A stretch of DNA of 64,000 bases, taken from Vibrio europaeus (GTDB lineage: Bacteria > Pseudomonadota > Gammaproteobacteria > Enterobacterales > Vibrionaceae). The notes under the pieces are model-generated. The model was not told the origin of the DNA and ran no database searches. It saw only the letters and a list, made by a program, of their open reading frames with translations. Both the position numbers and the translations under genes were made by a program. This document shows, piece after piece, positions 15,197-24,413 of the stretch (the first letter of the stretch is position 1; each line of letters opens with the position of its first letter). The DNA is taken from contig NZ_LUAX01000008.1 in the NCBI RefSeq assembly GCF_001695575.1, forward strand, positions 186,001-250,000, read 5' to 3'.

Positions 15197-18064
15197 ATGA
15201 CAGCGAAACGCCTCACTTTGCCGATCCATGTTCACTTAGCGACGGTGATTATCCTGGTTGTGATTTTAGCCTCCGTTATTCAGATCGGGTTAGCGAGTCG
15301 GGGCTTATCGACGCTGATTGTTGAAGCCAACAATAAGATTTTTACTCGTGTCGCTGCTGAAACACGCCATCAGTTAAATCATCACTACAAAACGGCTTTT
15401 TCTGCACTGGGAACGTATTCGAAAAGTCACGCACTCCATGAAGTTGCTGAGCTCGCAAGCCAACAACTGCTCCCGGAAATCGCGCATCTCCTTGAGGAAT
15501 TCGAGCACGTGAATGCGTACTCTTTCTATTACCCTTCGGGTGATTTTTTTTCGGTAATGCGGATCAGAGATCCTGTCATGAGGCAGAGAATTGCTGCTTC
15601 AGCGTCGGCGCGTTATGTACTGACTGTCTCTAATGATCTTTCGAGTCAGATACAGATCATGAGTCAAGAACTGAAGGTGTTAGAAACGCGGCCCAATGAC
15701 AAGCGGATTTTGTACAAAACGAGTTCGTGGTTTGAGCAAGCAAATCAAAACACCAACCTCATTTCCAAGCCTCTATTGTTGCCAGGTCCTGAATCCTTAG
15801 GGCTGAAAATCTATCGGCAAAGTTCGTCAGGAGTGATCATTTCTGCCGATGTCTTACTTGACGATTTACGCCGATCTTTGTCGGATACACTCACAAATGA
15901 TTCCTCACTCCGAGTGCTTTACAACGACTCGGGACAAATTCTCGCCTTGAGTGATAGTGCTCAGCCACCAACGTCTTCCCAGGGAGTGATCACTCATATT
16001 GAGATGGTGACCAATCAAGTGGTGCCCCATGCTATCGAAGAAAATGCGGAACGTGGTCAACTGGGGGAATTCGAATACAATAACGAACAGTGGATTGGTC
16101 AAATAGTGACAATACGGCCTTTAAACAGCGAGCATGTTCATTTATTGATGGCATCTAAAGCCAACGCGTTGTTCAACAAAGGCGCTCTTATCAAGCAACA
16201 GACTTTGTATGGGTCATTACTGGTACTCGTCCTCATGGTTCCCATGATTTACGTCATTTCAAAATTTATTTCTAAACCTATCCAGCGAGCGACAGAAAAA
16301 GCGAAAGACATAGAAGGGTTTAAGCTTGACAGTGGCGCTTTGGAGCGGAGCGTGATTCGCGAGATACAGCAACTTAACGACGCGCAGATGTCGACGCAAA
16401 CGACCATACGGCAATTTGTCAGTTTGACGCACAAGATAGCGCGTGAAGACAATTTGGACGACATGCTTAGTATGGTGTGTCGTGAGGTAGCGCAAGCGGT
16501 AGAAGCGCAGGGGGTGTTATTGTACCTGCTTGATACAGAAGTTAAGTGCTTGGTGCCAAGCATGCTTTGGTGTGACCAAGGCAATTCGTCAGACATTAGT
16601 GCTTCGCCTATCCCGGTCTCTGAAGCGACGCGCTTTGTTAGAGAGATCTTTGTAGCAAAGCAGGCCGCGACATTTACGGTAGATGAAGTGCCTCACCTGA
16701 AACTGCCCCTTTTTTACGATCGCTGTGAGGTTGTTTGTATACCGATTAAAGGGCGTTCAGGGGAGGTGGTTGGTTCACTCGGTTTACTCTATCCGTACGC
16801 GAATGCTTCGAGACATTATGCTCAATACGCCGACTATTTGCAGACTTTGTTGGGCTTTACCTCGGTGGCGATTGAGACTCATGACATGCTTGACACGCAA
16901 AAAGCGTTACTGGATTCATTCATTCAGGTGTTTGCGGGGTCGCTCGATAAGAAGTCACCTTACACTGGTCATCATTGTCAACGTGTTCCGGTGATCACCG
17001 AATGGTTGACTCAAGCCGCGGAGGACTCGAAGATCGAAGCCTTTCAACACTTTAGTTTAACTTCTGAGCAATGGGAAGAACTGAAGATGGCTAGCTGGTT
17101 GCATGACTGCGGCAAAATTACCACACCCGAGCATGTGGTGGATAAAGCCACTAAACTCGAGACGATCTACAATCGAATACACGAAATTCGGATGCGCTTT
17201 GAGGTGCTTAAACGAGACCATGAAATAGACATACTCCGTCAAAACACTTCGAAACTGTCCGAAGAACAGCGTGAGAAATTAGATCAGGTGCATCGAGATA
17301 TCGATGCTGACTTTGCGTTTATCGCGGAAATGAATTTAGGGGCAGAATTTGTCAGCGACTCAGATCTTGAGCGACTAGAGCGTATCGCGAGTAGAACTTG
17401 GACACGAACTCTGAGTAAAACGGCGGGATTGTCTTGGGTAGAGAAACAGCGCTATCCTAAAACTGACACTTTGCCTGTGAAAGAGGGACTGCTAAGTGAT
17501 AAACCCGAACACTTGATCCCTTGGGATTTTCCCCCTACAAACGAAGCGCGATTTACCATGAAGCCGACGGAATACCAAGCGAATCAGGGGGAAATGTACA
17601 ATCTGTCTATTCGACGGGGCACGTTAGCCGATGAGGAGCGTTTTATCATCAATGATCACATTATTCAGACGATTAAAATCCTTGAGTCTCTGCCTTTTCC
17701 GAAACACATGCGAGGTGTTGCCGCGATCGCGGGTGGTCACCATGAGAGAATGGATGGCAAAGGCTATCCGATGGGGTTAGTCAAAGAGCAGATGCCAATC
17801 ACCGCACGGATAATGGCAATTGCAGATGTTTTTGAAGCTTTAACCAGTACAGACCGTCCATATAAGAAGGCTAAATCATTGTCGGAGTCGATTGAAATTA
17901 TGAGCCACATGGTCAACAACCAGCATTTGGATGCCGATCTGTTTGCGTTGTTTCTCTCGTCTGGGGTATATCTGAGATTTGCTAATCAATTCATGCGCGC
18001 AGACCAAATTGATGGTGTGGACGTCGAACGTTATTTAGACCGTGTCGAGAGGCCGCAACACTAG
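15197..18064 (+). CDS. Sensor HD-GYP domain phosphohydrolase (probable c-di-GMP phosphodiesterase)
   Basis: 955 residues. Two membrane helices (about 12-32 and 335-358) flank a periplasmic sensor region. A GAF-like domain (about 405-560) follows, then an HD-GYP catalytic domain. Metal-binding motifs are present: LHDCGK near residue 635 and GGHHERMDGKGYP near 848. They are about 210 residues apart, whereas the classic HD-GYP spacing is near 60, so a large charged helical insertion separates them. Predicted role: hydrolysis of c-di-GMP in response to a periplasmic cue. The ATG at 15197 is preferred to an in-frame GTG at 15188 because GGAG stands 8 bases upstream. Confidence 0.86.
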   Translation: MTAKRLTLPIHVHLATVIILVVILASVIQIGLASRGLSTLIVEANNKIFTRVAAETRHQLNHHYKTAFSALGTYSKSHALHEVAELASQQLLPEIAHLLEEFEHVNAYSFYYPSGDFFSVMRIRDPVMRQRIAASASARYVLTVSNDLSSQIQIMSQELKVLETRPNDKRILYKTSSWFEQANQNTNLISKPLLLPGPESLGLKIYRQSSSGVIISADVLLDDLRRSLSDTLTNDSSLRVLYNDSGQILALSDSAQPPTSSQGVITHIEMVTNQVVPHAIEENAERGQLGEFEYNNEQWIGQIVTIRPLNSEHVHLLMASKANALFNKGALIKQQTLYGSLLVLVLMVPMIYVISKFISKPIQRATEKAKDIEGFKLDSGALERSVIREIQQLNDAQMSTQTTIRQFVSLTHKIAREDNLDDMLSMVCREVAQAVEAQGVLLYLLDTEVKCLVPSMLWCDQGNSSDISASPIPVSEATRFVREIFVAKQAATFTVDEVPHLKLPLFYDRCEVVCIPIKGRSGEVVGSLGLLYPYANASRHYAQYADYLQTLLGFTSVAIETHDMLDTQKALLDSFIQVFAGSLDKKSPYTGHHCQRVPVITEWLTQAAEDSKIEAFQHFSLTSEQWEELKMASWLHDCGKITTPEHVVDKATKLETIYNRIHEIRMRFEVLKRDHEIDILRQNTSKLSEEQREKLDQVHRDIDADFAFIAEMNLGAEFVSDSDLERLERIASRTWTRTLSKTAGLSWVEKQRYPKTDTLPVKEGLLSDKPEHLIPWDFPPTNEARFTMKPTEYQANQGEMYNLSIRRGTLADEERFIINDHIIQTIKILESLPFPKHMRGVAAIAGGHHERMDGKGYPMGLVKEQMPITARIMAIADVFEALTSTDRPYKKAKSLSESIEIMSHMVNNQHLDADLFALFLSSGVYLRFANQFMRADQIDGVDVERYLDRVERPQH

Positions 18065-18167
18065 AGTGAGGGGGGAAGAACGTGGTTCAAAGGTCAAACA
18101 GGCAGCCATGTTTCGCTGGAACGCCTTCACTTAACGAGCGATATGACTCAGTCGGGTTGAGTTTTCT

Positions 18168-18575
18168 TTACAATTGGCTTGATTTCGCGACGACTTGATA
18201 CGCGTCTCGATATAGGACGGTACCGACGTCCTGGTATTGAAGTACAGTCACGATGGTGTCGTATTCCTCAAGAATATGCTTGAGCTCGTACATCAGTGCC
18301 ACAAAGCTCGTACTCGAATCGAGAAACCAAGAGATCGCATTGTTAGGCCAATTTGAATGCTCAAAAGGAGGGCACGGCAGGGTATCATTCAGTTGTTCGA
18401 AAATCGCGTCTAATTGCTCTCGGTGGTAAGAGTAAAGAATCAATCCTTCGTCGAGCATCAGTTTTGCTTGAGTAATGATTCCGTGGGTATGTTGAAGTTT
18501 TTTTTCTTCTTCCATACTGGCGATGAATCGTATGTACACTCCTATTTTTCCTCTTCTTGTGTGAAAGACGCTCAC
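18168..18575 (-). CDS. Hypothetical protein, 135 residues
   Basis: A leftward frame starting at GTG, convergent with the HD-GYP gene. The protein is acidic and mostly helical (for example ITQAKLMLDEGLILYSYHRE and ALMYELKHILEEYDTIV), with no signal peptide or membrane helix. I do not recognise a family. An internal ATG would shorten it by 20 residues. Its length and ordinary amino-acid composition support a real gene, but nothing about function can be seen. Confidence 0.5.
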   Translation of the reverse strand: MSVFHTRRGKIGVYIRFIASMEEEKKLQHTHGIITQAKLMLDEGLILYSYHREQLDAIFEQLNDTLPCPPFEHSNWPNNAISWFLDSSTSFVALMYELKHILEEYDTIVTVLQYQDVGTVLYRDAYQVVAKSSQL

Positions 18576-18660
18576 TTTGAAGCGACTCGACGGTGATCAT
18601 TGTTGGAGAGTCAATACTACCAATAAATTGCCAAGGCGGTGCTAAGCCACCGTCAAGGGA

Positions 18661-18741
18661 TCAGAATGTATAGCTCGCCGCTAAGTAAAAAGTACCAATG
18701 GTCGGAGGGAGGATCTTGATGTTAATTCTATCAATGCCGTT
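18661..18741 (-). pseudogene. Remnant of the C-terminal end of an outer-membrane protein
   Basis: On the minus strand a short open stretch after a TGA reads NGIDRINIKILPPTIGTFYL and then AASYTF before a stop, which resembles the last two strands of a barrel protein including the terminal Phe. No matching upstream part is found in any frame. It looks like the tail left after deletion of an outer-membrane protein gene. This rests on a short pattern only. Confidence 0.3.
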
Positions 18742-18870
18742 TCAGTGATATCAGACGCGTTTGGTTGGGGATTGGGACTTTCTTTACCGGGAGGTTTCAT
18801 CTGCATGACAAGATGCAATAAATTAGCATCTTGATACGCATAACTTCGAATATTTTAAGTGAGGTTAACG

Positions 18871-20004
18871 GTGATTTGTTTGGTCCTAAATACGGATCTC
18901 GAGGCGAACGAGGATCTCTTGCTCCATAAAGATCGCCAGGCTCTATCGAGGCTTATAGAGGCAAATGAAGTCAAGCTCTATTCGCCACCAGTGTTCTCGG
19001 ATTCTATGCGGCTTCAACGATTGCGCTGGTTTGAGAACAAGACCACGGAGTATTTGTCGAGGATAGAGGCCTTGATACAACGCAACCAAACAGGCCCGAA
19101 GAGTAAAGAACTTGGGACAGTAAAACGTACCATCGAAGCGAGCTATCGGGAGATCTTACAAGCTTCTGAACGTCAGTTTCTGACATGGTTTCGGGCGATT
19201 AACCAGGACACGTTGCCCTTAGGTGAGTCAGAGACGAAATATTTCATGGCCGCTTATCATGCTCAGTTACCTGTGAGTCAATTTCTCCGCAGTGAGTCAG
19301 AACGTATGAAAGGTTATGTTTCTCAAGTACTCGAGCACGCAGGTGATGGAGTACCTACTGTCATCATTTCGAAAGACGAGGCACTGAGCCAAGCGTGTAA
19401 GCCGCACGCACACATTAGCTGCTGTCGTCAGTTGATCGATTTTATTAAGCGTAACGATGTTCAGAGCTTGTTAAGACGATTGGACCGAGGGATCGCAACT
19501 GGTCAGCATTTTCTGGCAATATCACGTTTTCAAGCGCTCGCGGAGTCTGCAGGAAAACGGCTGTCACATGCGCTAAAAGAGCATGTGATTGGTTTACAGG
19601 TCTGCGATTTATTGATCCCCAATGATGATAACATGGCCCATATCATTGGAATGGGAGAGTGTGGGGCGGCTAAAGCTGAATTTAGCCAACCAATCTATTT
19701 TGGAGCAGGGGATATTGGCTTGGAGTTCGAGCTCGATGTCGTTGTGGAAGTGTCCTTTGACATATTCAAAGTGGATTATTTTAGCTTGCGCCACAAGCCG
19801 CGGATTATGGCTGAGTATGAGCATCACGTTCGGGTGAAAGATCGGTCTATCGCCAGAGTGAATGGCGTCGCCTTGATCCCATTTTGTCTTGACTACTTGG
19901 CGGCGAGGAACAAAGGAGAGCGTTTGCCCCAGCAAACTATTAAAATAAGTAGTATTGATGACGTAGCGCTACGCAACTACACGCTCGCGCAAGTTGATGG
20001 TTAG
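18871..20004 (+). CDS. Hypothetical protein, possibly PIN-like fold at N terminus
   Basis: 377 residues from a GTG at 18871, chosen because GAGG lies 6 bases upstream; the alternative GTG at 18859 has no such site. The N terminus (CLVLNTDLEANEDLLL, then ALSRLIEANEVKLYSPPVF) resembles the start of PIN-like (DUF4935-type) nuclease domains, in which a short strand ending in Asp is followed by a helix and KLY-P. The other PIN acidic residues cannot be placed with confidence. The C-terminal half (GAGDIGLEFELDVVVEVS) is beta-rich. The gene is followed at 83 bases by a TPR protein. Function unknown. Confidence 0.5.
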   Translation: MICLVLNTDLEANEDLLLHKDRQALSRLIEANEVKLYSPPVFSDSMRLQRLRWFENKTTEYLSRIEALIQRNQTGPKSKELGTVKRTIEASYREILQASERQFLTWFRAINQDTLPLGESETKYFMAAYHAQLPVSQFLRSESERMKGYVSQVLEHAGDGVPTVIISKDEALSQACKPHAHISCCRQLIDFIKRNDVQSLLRRLDRGIATGQHFLAISRFQALAESAGKRLSHALKEHVIGLQVCDLLIPNDDNMAHIIGMGECGAAKAEFSQPIYFGAGDIGLEFELDVVVEVSFDIFKVDYFSLRHKPRIMAEYEHHVRVKDRSIARVNGVALIPFCLDYLAARNKGERLPQQTIKISSIDDVALRNYTLAQVDG

Positions 20005-20086
20005 AGCCGCGATTATTATGACAAGTTGGCGTGGTTTGGCGCTTAAGTGCGTTAGCACGGTGGTATCCCTGAAAGGAAAACGATGT

Positions 20087-20569
20087 ATGGAATCGATATT
20101 GATGCAAGCAATTGCATTGCGTGAACAAAAGCAGTACCAAGCATCACGAGATACGTTAGCAAGTCTGCTCTCAAATGAAGTGTTTGCGGCACGCGCGCAC
20201 CTGCATATAGCGTGGTCGTATGACAACGAAGGAAAAGAGCGAAGGGCGATTGAGCACTACCTACAAGCTCTTTCCGGTTCACTGTCCTCAGATGAGCGTT
20301 TTGATACTCTGTTTGGTTTGGCCAGTACTTACCGAAGTTTGGGGCAATATCACGAGGCGCTCGATTTTTTTGAGCAAACGCTGGTAGCTTATCCGGACGC
20401 GTTGGAAGTTCAGCCTTTCTATGCGATGTGCTTGTATAATTTGGGACGTCACAAGGAAGCGGTGTCGTTGCTGTTGAAGCTGTTACTGTCGACAACCGAC
20501 AAGGCAGAGATCAAAGAATATCAACGCGCGATTGCTTTGTACGCAAATGATCTTGATCGAACTTGGTGA
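20087..20569 (+). CDS. Tetratricopeptide repeat protein
   Basis: 160 residues from the ATG after AAAGGAAAAC; the open frame extends further upstream but lacks a plausible start signal there. Three or more TPR units are visible (AHLHIAWSYDNEGKERRAIE, FGLASTYRSLGQYHEALDFF, YAMCLYNLGRHKEAVSLLL). There is no membrane or signal segment, so it is cytoplasmic. It matches the small TPR family in which repeats read LGSTYRVLG-Y-EA. Such proteins mediate protein contacts. Co-direction and closeness suggest it is cotranscribed with the preceding gene. Confidence 0.75.
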   Translation: MESILMQAIALREQKQYQASRDTLASLLSNEVFAARAHLHIAWSYDNEGKERRAIEHYLQALSGSLSSDERFDTLFGLASTYRSLGQYHEALDFFEQTLVAYPDALEVQPFYAMCLYNLGRHKEAVSLLLKLLLSTTDKAEIKEYQRAIALYANDLDRTW

Positions 20570-20784
20570 GTGTGCAGGGACAGAGTGTTAAGTGTGGAAG
20601 GTGAGGGGTTTGGGACACTAATTATGGGGCTTTAGGACGTTTTGCGGTCGGGGGGCTCGTTCTGGGATGCATCTCTCCTTTTCTCGACAGGGTTAGGACC
20701 ATACTTAGATTGATTGGGGCAATGTGTTTGTTTCATCAATGACTGAGCCATCTTAAACTCATATGCATCGCTTGGTGGGTAAAC

Positions 20785-21105
20785 ATGTGGTTATCCAAAA
20801 AATCTATCGATCAAAACGTCAATTTAGCATTGGACGAATTCTCAAAGTCCATTAAGGCGATAGAGCGCGGGTCTACAGAGGCGTTAGCGCTCGTTATTTT
20901 TGTGAATGGTTGCTATGACAGCAAACGATTTACCCATTGTCGATATAACGCTCTGCTGCACTATCCGCGAGCGAGAGATGCGGCGCGACACCTAGTGGCG
21001 TTGTGTGATTCGGATATTGATGGTTTTTGCGTGGCGATTCGAGAGGCTCACACGATATTGCGTGATTCGGATGTGGTCCGTTGTGAGTTAGTTCTAAGCT
21101 ATTAA
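20785..21105 (+). CDS. Hypothetical protein, 106 residues
   Basis: A soluble, mainly helical protein with no recognised domain. Notable segments are ALALVIFVNGCYDSKRFTH and AARHLVALCDSDIDGFCVAI. GGTGGGT precedes the ATG. The 215-bp gap before it shows no other gene. It reads in the same direction as its neighbours, but no functional link can be made. Confidence 0.5.
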   Translation: MWLSKKSIDQNVNLALDEFSKSIKAIERGSTEALALVIFVNGCYDSKRFTHCRYNALLHYPRARDAARHLVALCDSDIDGFCVAIREAHTILRDSDVVRCELVLSY

Positions 21106-21315
21106 CGAGGCGAACCTGACGGTCTCTCTTGATGAGGAAGGGGTGAGAGAATGAGTATTGGCAGTCGTTTGGTGCGCGAACGCCTCTCTTACATAGACCG
21201 TGAAGGCGCCATGGCGTAAAAGGTGAACCATATTCATTCAAGTGATCGTTCTTAGTTCGTTATTCACTCCGCATACTGCTTAGCACGTTTACAGCAAGTT
21301 GCCAGGAGTACGACA

Positions 21316-21471
21316 ATGAACCCACTCGACTATACGTTTTATACGCTGAATGCAAAACGTTATTTGATTGAACCAAACGTTGCACACGTTGTAGGTGTGT
21401 CGCGCAAATCATATCGGTGGCCTTACGTCTTTTTCTTCGGTTTCGTCGTTGGTCTGTGGTTGCCGCTGTAG
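21316..21471 (+). CDS. Small membrane protein, 51 residues
   Basis: Too short for usual gene finders. AGGAG stands 8 bases before the ATG. The product begins MNPLDYTFYTLNAKRY and ends with one aromatic-rich membrane helix (YVFFFGFVVGLWLPL), followed by TAG. It lies 40 bases before the SgrR-like regulator gene and reads in the same direction. In E. coli, sgrR is adjacent to a small-protein/sRNA locus (sgrS/sgrT), but no sequence similarity to SgrT is claimed. A good ribosome site and a clean helix support it. Confidence 0.5.
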   Translation: MNPLDYTFYTLNAKRYLIEPNVAHVVGVSRKSYRWPYVFFFGFVVGLWLPL

Positions 21472-21511
21472 TCGCTATCTAGGAGCTCAAGCGAGCGACA
21501 CGGAGTGAGGA

Positions 21512-23209
21512 GTGGCGGTTAGGGTAAGTAACAATAATAGAGTAGGTATCGTGCAATCCTGTTTCCTTTCATCCAGTCAATTGAAGCGTGTTAAGCAGCT
21601 CGAAAGTCAGTTTTCGGTGCAAATAGCGTGTGGTGTCAATATTTCCCGACTTGCTGAGCTATTAGTTTGTTCAGAGCGCAATGTTAGTAAGCTAATGACC
21701 TCGTTGCAAAAGTTGGGGGTGATAAGTTGGGTACCAGGCCGGGGCAGGGGGCATCATTCGCAATTCACCTTGTTAAAAAGTTTTGAAGAGGCTTTGACTG
21801 AGCAACTGGAGCAACTGGCTCAGAATGGAAATCTGAATCAGGCCTATAGATTGGCAGAGCAGTTCGGTCGAGTTGGACTGTTTCAAGAACGTATGCCCTA
21901 TTGGCTTGATAGTGCTCGACAAACCTTACGTGAGCAAAATACATTGATGTATCTTGTGCCATACGATTTGCCTGAATGGCGGCCCCATTGCGCCCTGTCA
22001 ACGCGTTCAATTTTGTTGATCGAGAGTGTATTTGACACACTCTTGCGGTATGACAGTAAACACCAACAAATTTACCCACATCTCGGCCATCAGTTACGAT
22101 TGAGTGAGTGCCAAATTCGCGTTCGAATTCGCAACAATATTACGTTTCATAACGGTGAGCGCCTAACACCAGAATGGGTTCAAGCGAACTTTGAGATGCG
22201 ACGCGATACGGTACATCCATACCAGATTCTATTTCGCCATTTGGAGCGTATCGACGTGGATGGCCAGTGGGTGGCGTTTGTTTTGCGTCAAAACGATCCG
22301 GTTTTTCTTCATCTATTGGCAGATGCCCATAGCGCCATTTTTGACTTTCGTTCTGAGGTTCCGCAAGGGACGGGGGCGTATGCTGTTGAACGCCTAGAGA
22401 GTCAACATTGGAGTTTAGTGCGAAATCAGCATTACTTTGGATTGGGAGGTGAAATTGAGCGTGCGGAATTTTGGACAAATGAAGCCTTACCCGATGGGTC
22501 GATGCATGTTACGGAATCTTACCTGACGGATGGGGAACTGGAGCAAGATCAGGAGGTCATTGAGCAGAGTGGGTGTACTGTCCTCCAGTTTCGACACCAT
22601 GAGCATGCCCTATCGACCGCTGAGCGGAGCTGGGTTGTGTACCATAGCCGCGGCTTTCTGGAGCGAACCTCACGCCAAGCGGCGAACAGTGTCATGGATT
22701 GTCATCAGGATAAAGGGTTTCACTTGTTTGACCAAACTAGGTTGAAGCCTTCTAGACCTGTGGTAGTTGAAGTGAGATGCGTCCATCGAGCTGAAGTGAA
22801 GCCTCTATTGACCGCTTTACAAGAAAAAGGGATTGAAGTGCGGATCCACGACCCTGACGAAGATGTGGCGGGTAGCGAGGTCGATATCGTCTATGATTGC
22901 TATGCGTTTGGCGATGATCTGACTTTTCAATATTACGAGTGGTTGTTGTGTGGAGACGTGTTTGCGCGCTGTTTGTCCCACCCGGCTCAGCAAAGTCTGT
23001 TGAGTTTTGTGGATACGTTAATGCAGGAAAGTGAACACAGTCAGGATTTTTTGCAAAAGCTATATCGCGCTGAAGATTGGTTGATCCAAAACTACCATTT
23101 TTGCCCCTTATGGCGCGACCATGTTGTGTATCAAAGAGCAGATAACGTGTACGGGACAGAAACTGGAAACATGGGATTGATGTCTTTAGCCAATATGTGG
23201 TTAGAGTGA
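21512..23209 (+). CDS. SgrR family transcriptional regulator
   Basis: 565 residues from a GTG with GGAGTGA just upstream. An N-terminal winged-helix domain (about 15-110: LAELLVCSERNVSKLMTSL, VISWVPGRGRGHHSQF) is followed by an extracytoplasmic solute-binding-like domain of the SBP_bac_5 type (about 160-480: LIESVFDTLLRYD, ITFHNGERLTPEWVQANF). This is the SgrR layout, in which a transporter-type binding domain serves as a cytoplasmic ligand sensor. E. coli SgrR controls the sugar-phosphate stress sRNA SgrS; here the target and ligand are unknown. Confidence 0.88.
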   Translation: MAVRVSNNNRVGIVQSCFLSSSQLKRVKQLESQFSVQIACGVNISRLAELLVCSERNVSKLMTSLQKLGVISWVPGRGRGHHSQFTLLKSFEEALTEQLEQLAQNGNLNQAYRLAEQFGRVGLFQERMPYWLDSARQTLREQNTLMYLVPYDLPEWRPHCALSTRSILLIESVFDTLLRYDSKHQQIYPHLGHQLRLSECQIRVRIRNNITFHNGERLTPEWVQANFEMRRDTVHPYQILFRHLERIDVDGQWVAFVLRQNDPVFLHLLADAHSAIFDFRSEVPQGTGAYAVERLESQHWSLVRNQHYFGLGGEIERAEFWTNEALPDGSMHVTESYLTDGELEQDQEVIEQSGCTVLQFRHHEHALSTAERSWVVYHSRGFLERTSRQAANSVMDCHQDKGFHLFDQTRLKPSRPVVVEVRCVHRAEVKPLLTALQEKGIEVRIHDPDEDVAGSEVDIVYDCYAFGDDLTFQYYEWLLCGDVFARCLSHPAQQSLLSFVDTLMQESEHSQDFLQKLYRAEDWLIQNYHFCPLWRDHVVYQRADNVYGTETGNMGLMSLANMWLE

Positions 23210-23261
23210 CCTGAGTTTTGTTACTCAGTCGACAGTGAAACGTATGGATTACGAGGTGAAA

Positions 23262-23627
23262 ATGGAAAAAATCAATTTGTCAGAGAAGTTTCGTTTGTTT
23301 GATGAAGAATGGACACCCAAAATTGTTGGCCAATCAAATGGTCAGTTGGTGAAGATCGCGAAAGGGAATGGCGAACTGGTTTGGCATGCCCACGAGAATG
23401 AAGATGAATTGTTCTTAGTGCTGAAAGGGCAACTGACGCTTCAATTAAGAGATGGGGATGTGGTGTTGAACGAAGGAGAGATGTTCGTGGTACCGAAGGG
23501 CGTCGAACATTGCCCTAAAGCGTTGCCAGACACTCATTTTATGATGATTGAACCTGAGTCAACTGCACATACAGGTGAAACGGAGTGTGACAGAACGGTG
23601 TCACTCGAGCATCAGTCTTGGCTCTAA
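23262..23627 (+). CDS. Single-domain cupin protein
   Basis: 121 residues from the ATG after GAGGTGAAA; two ATGs upstream would extend it by up to nine residues. Cupin motif 1 (WHAHENEDELFLVLKGQ) carries the two metal-binding histidines and a glutamate. Motif 2 (EGEMFVVPKGVEHCPKA) carries the third histidine. The small size fits the mannose-6-phosphate-isomerase-like cupin group of unknown substrate. It follows the SgrR-like gene closely and may belong to its regulon. Confidence 0.85.
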   Translation: MEKINLSEKFRLFDEEWTPKIVGQSNGQLVKIAKGNGELVWHAHENEDELFLVLKGQLTLQLRDGDVVLNEGEMFVVPKGVEHCPKALPDTHFMMIEPESTAHTGETECDRTVSLEHQSWL

Positions 23628-23771
23628 GCTTTCACTGAGCAATTGACCCTTTTTCCCGCAGGGAGAGGGTTAGAACGCGGCGAGGCTGACGGTCGTGCTC
23701 AGCTCAACACACTTGACATTGAATGTTGTTCGCAGCGGCTTATATAGGCGTTAATTAAAGGGGTACGCAAA

Positions 23772-24389
23772 ATGGACTTTCAAGTATGGCTTGGTTTTAT
23801 GGCCGCATCGCTGATCTTAACGGTGACTCCAGGACCGAGCATATTTCTAGGGATCGCTCACGCGCTTCGTTTCGGGCATCGACGTGTCTTTTTTACAGCA
23901 TTGGGGGATATCACTGCCAATGGGATACAAATGCTTTTGGTGGCCTTAGGTTTAGGGGTAGTGATCGCCAATTCCGAGTTTGCGTTTGCAGTTATTAAAG
24001 TGTTCGGGGTCATCACTTTATGTTTTATGGGGCTTAAAATGTTGCTTGTAAGACCAACAGCCATTGAAGAGCCAGAGTCCGTTGGCGACGTTGTCTCTAA
24101 TTATAAACTGTTTTGGTCAGGTTTTATGGTCGCCGCGGGCAACCCTAAAGCCATCGTTTTCTTTACGGCGTTCTTCCCTCAATTCATCGACATACATACG
24201 CCAGTTCTGCCACAACTGCTGATCATGTGTCCATCCATGGCGGTGTTGGATTTTACTCTGGTGATGCTCTATGCCTGTTTAGCCCGCCACCTGGCCGCGA
24301 CAACACGGCTATCATTGCTGTCTGTCACAAGAGGAAGCGGTGTCCTGCTATTAGGGGCGGCTGGCGCGCTGGCGCTAAAAAATCGGTAA
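23772..24389 (+). CDS. LysE/RhtB family amino-acid exporter
   Basis: 205 residues with about six membrane helices. The family hallmark at the N terminus is clear (LILTVTPGPSIFLGIAHALRFG), as are GDITANGIQMLL, the second-half VAAGNPKAIVFFTAFFPQF and VTRGSGVLLLGAAGALAL. Such proteins export homoserine, threonine, leucine or other small metabolites from the cytoplasm. The substrate cannot be told from sequence. A 145-bp gap precedes it. Confidence 0.9.
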   Translation: MDFQVWLGFMAASLILTVTPGPSIFLGIAHALRFGHRRVFFTALGDITANGIQMLLVALGLGVVIANSEFAFAVIKVFGVITLCFMGLKMLLVRPTAIEEPESVGDVVSNYKLFWSGFMVAAGNPKAIVFFTAFFPQFIDIHTPVLPQLLIMCPSMAVLDFTLVMLYACLARHLAATTRLSLLSVTRGSGVLLLGAAGALALKNR

Positions 24390-24413
24390 TCGAGTCATGA
24401 GCTTGTTGGGCAT

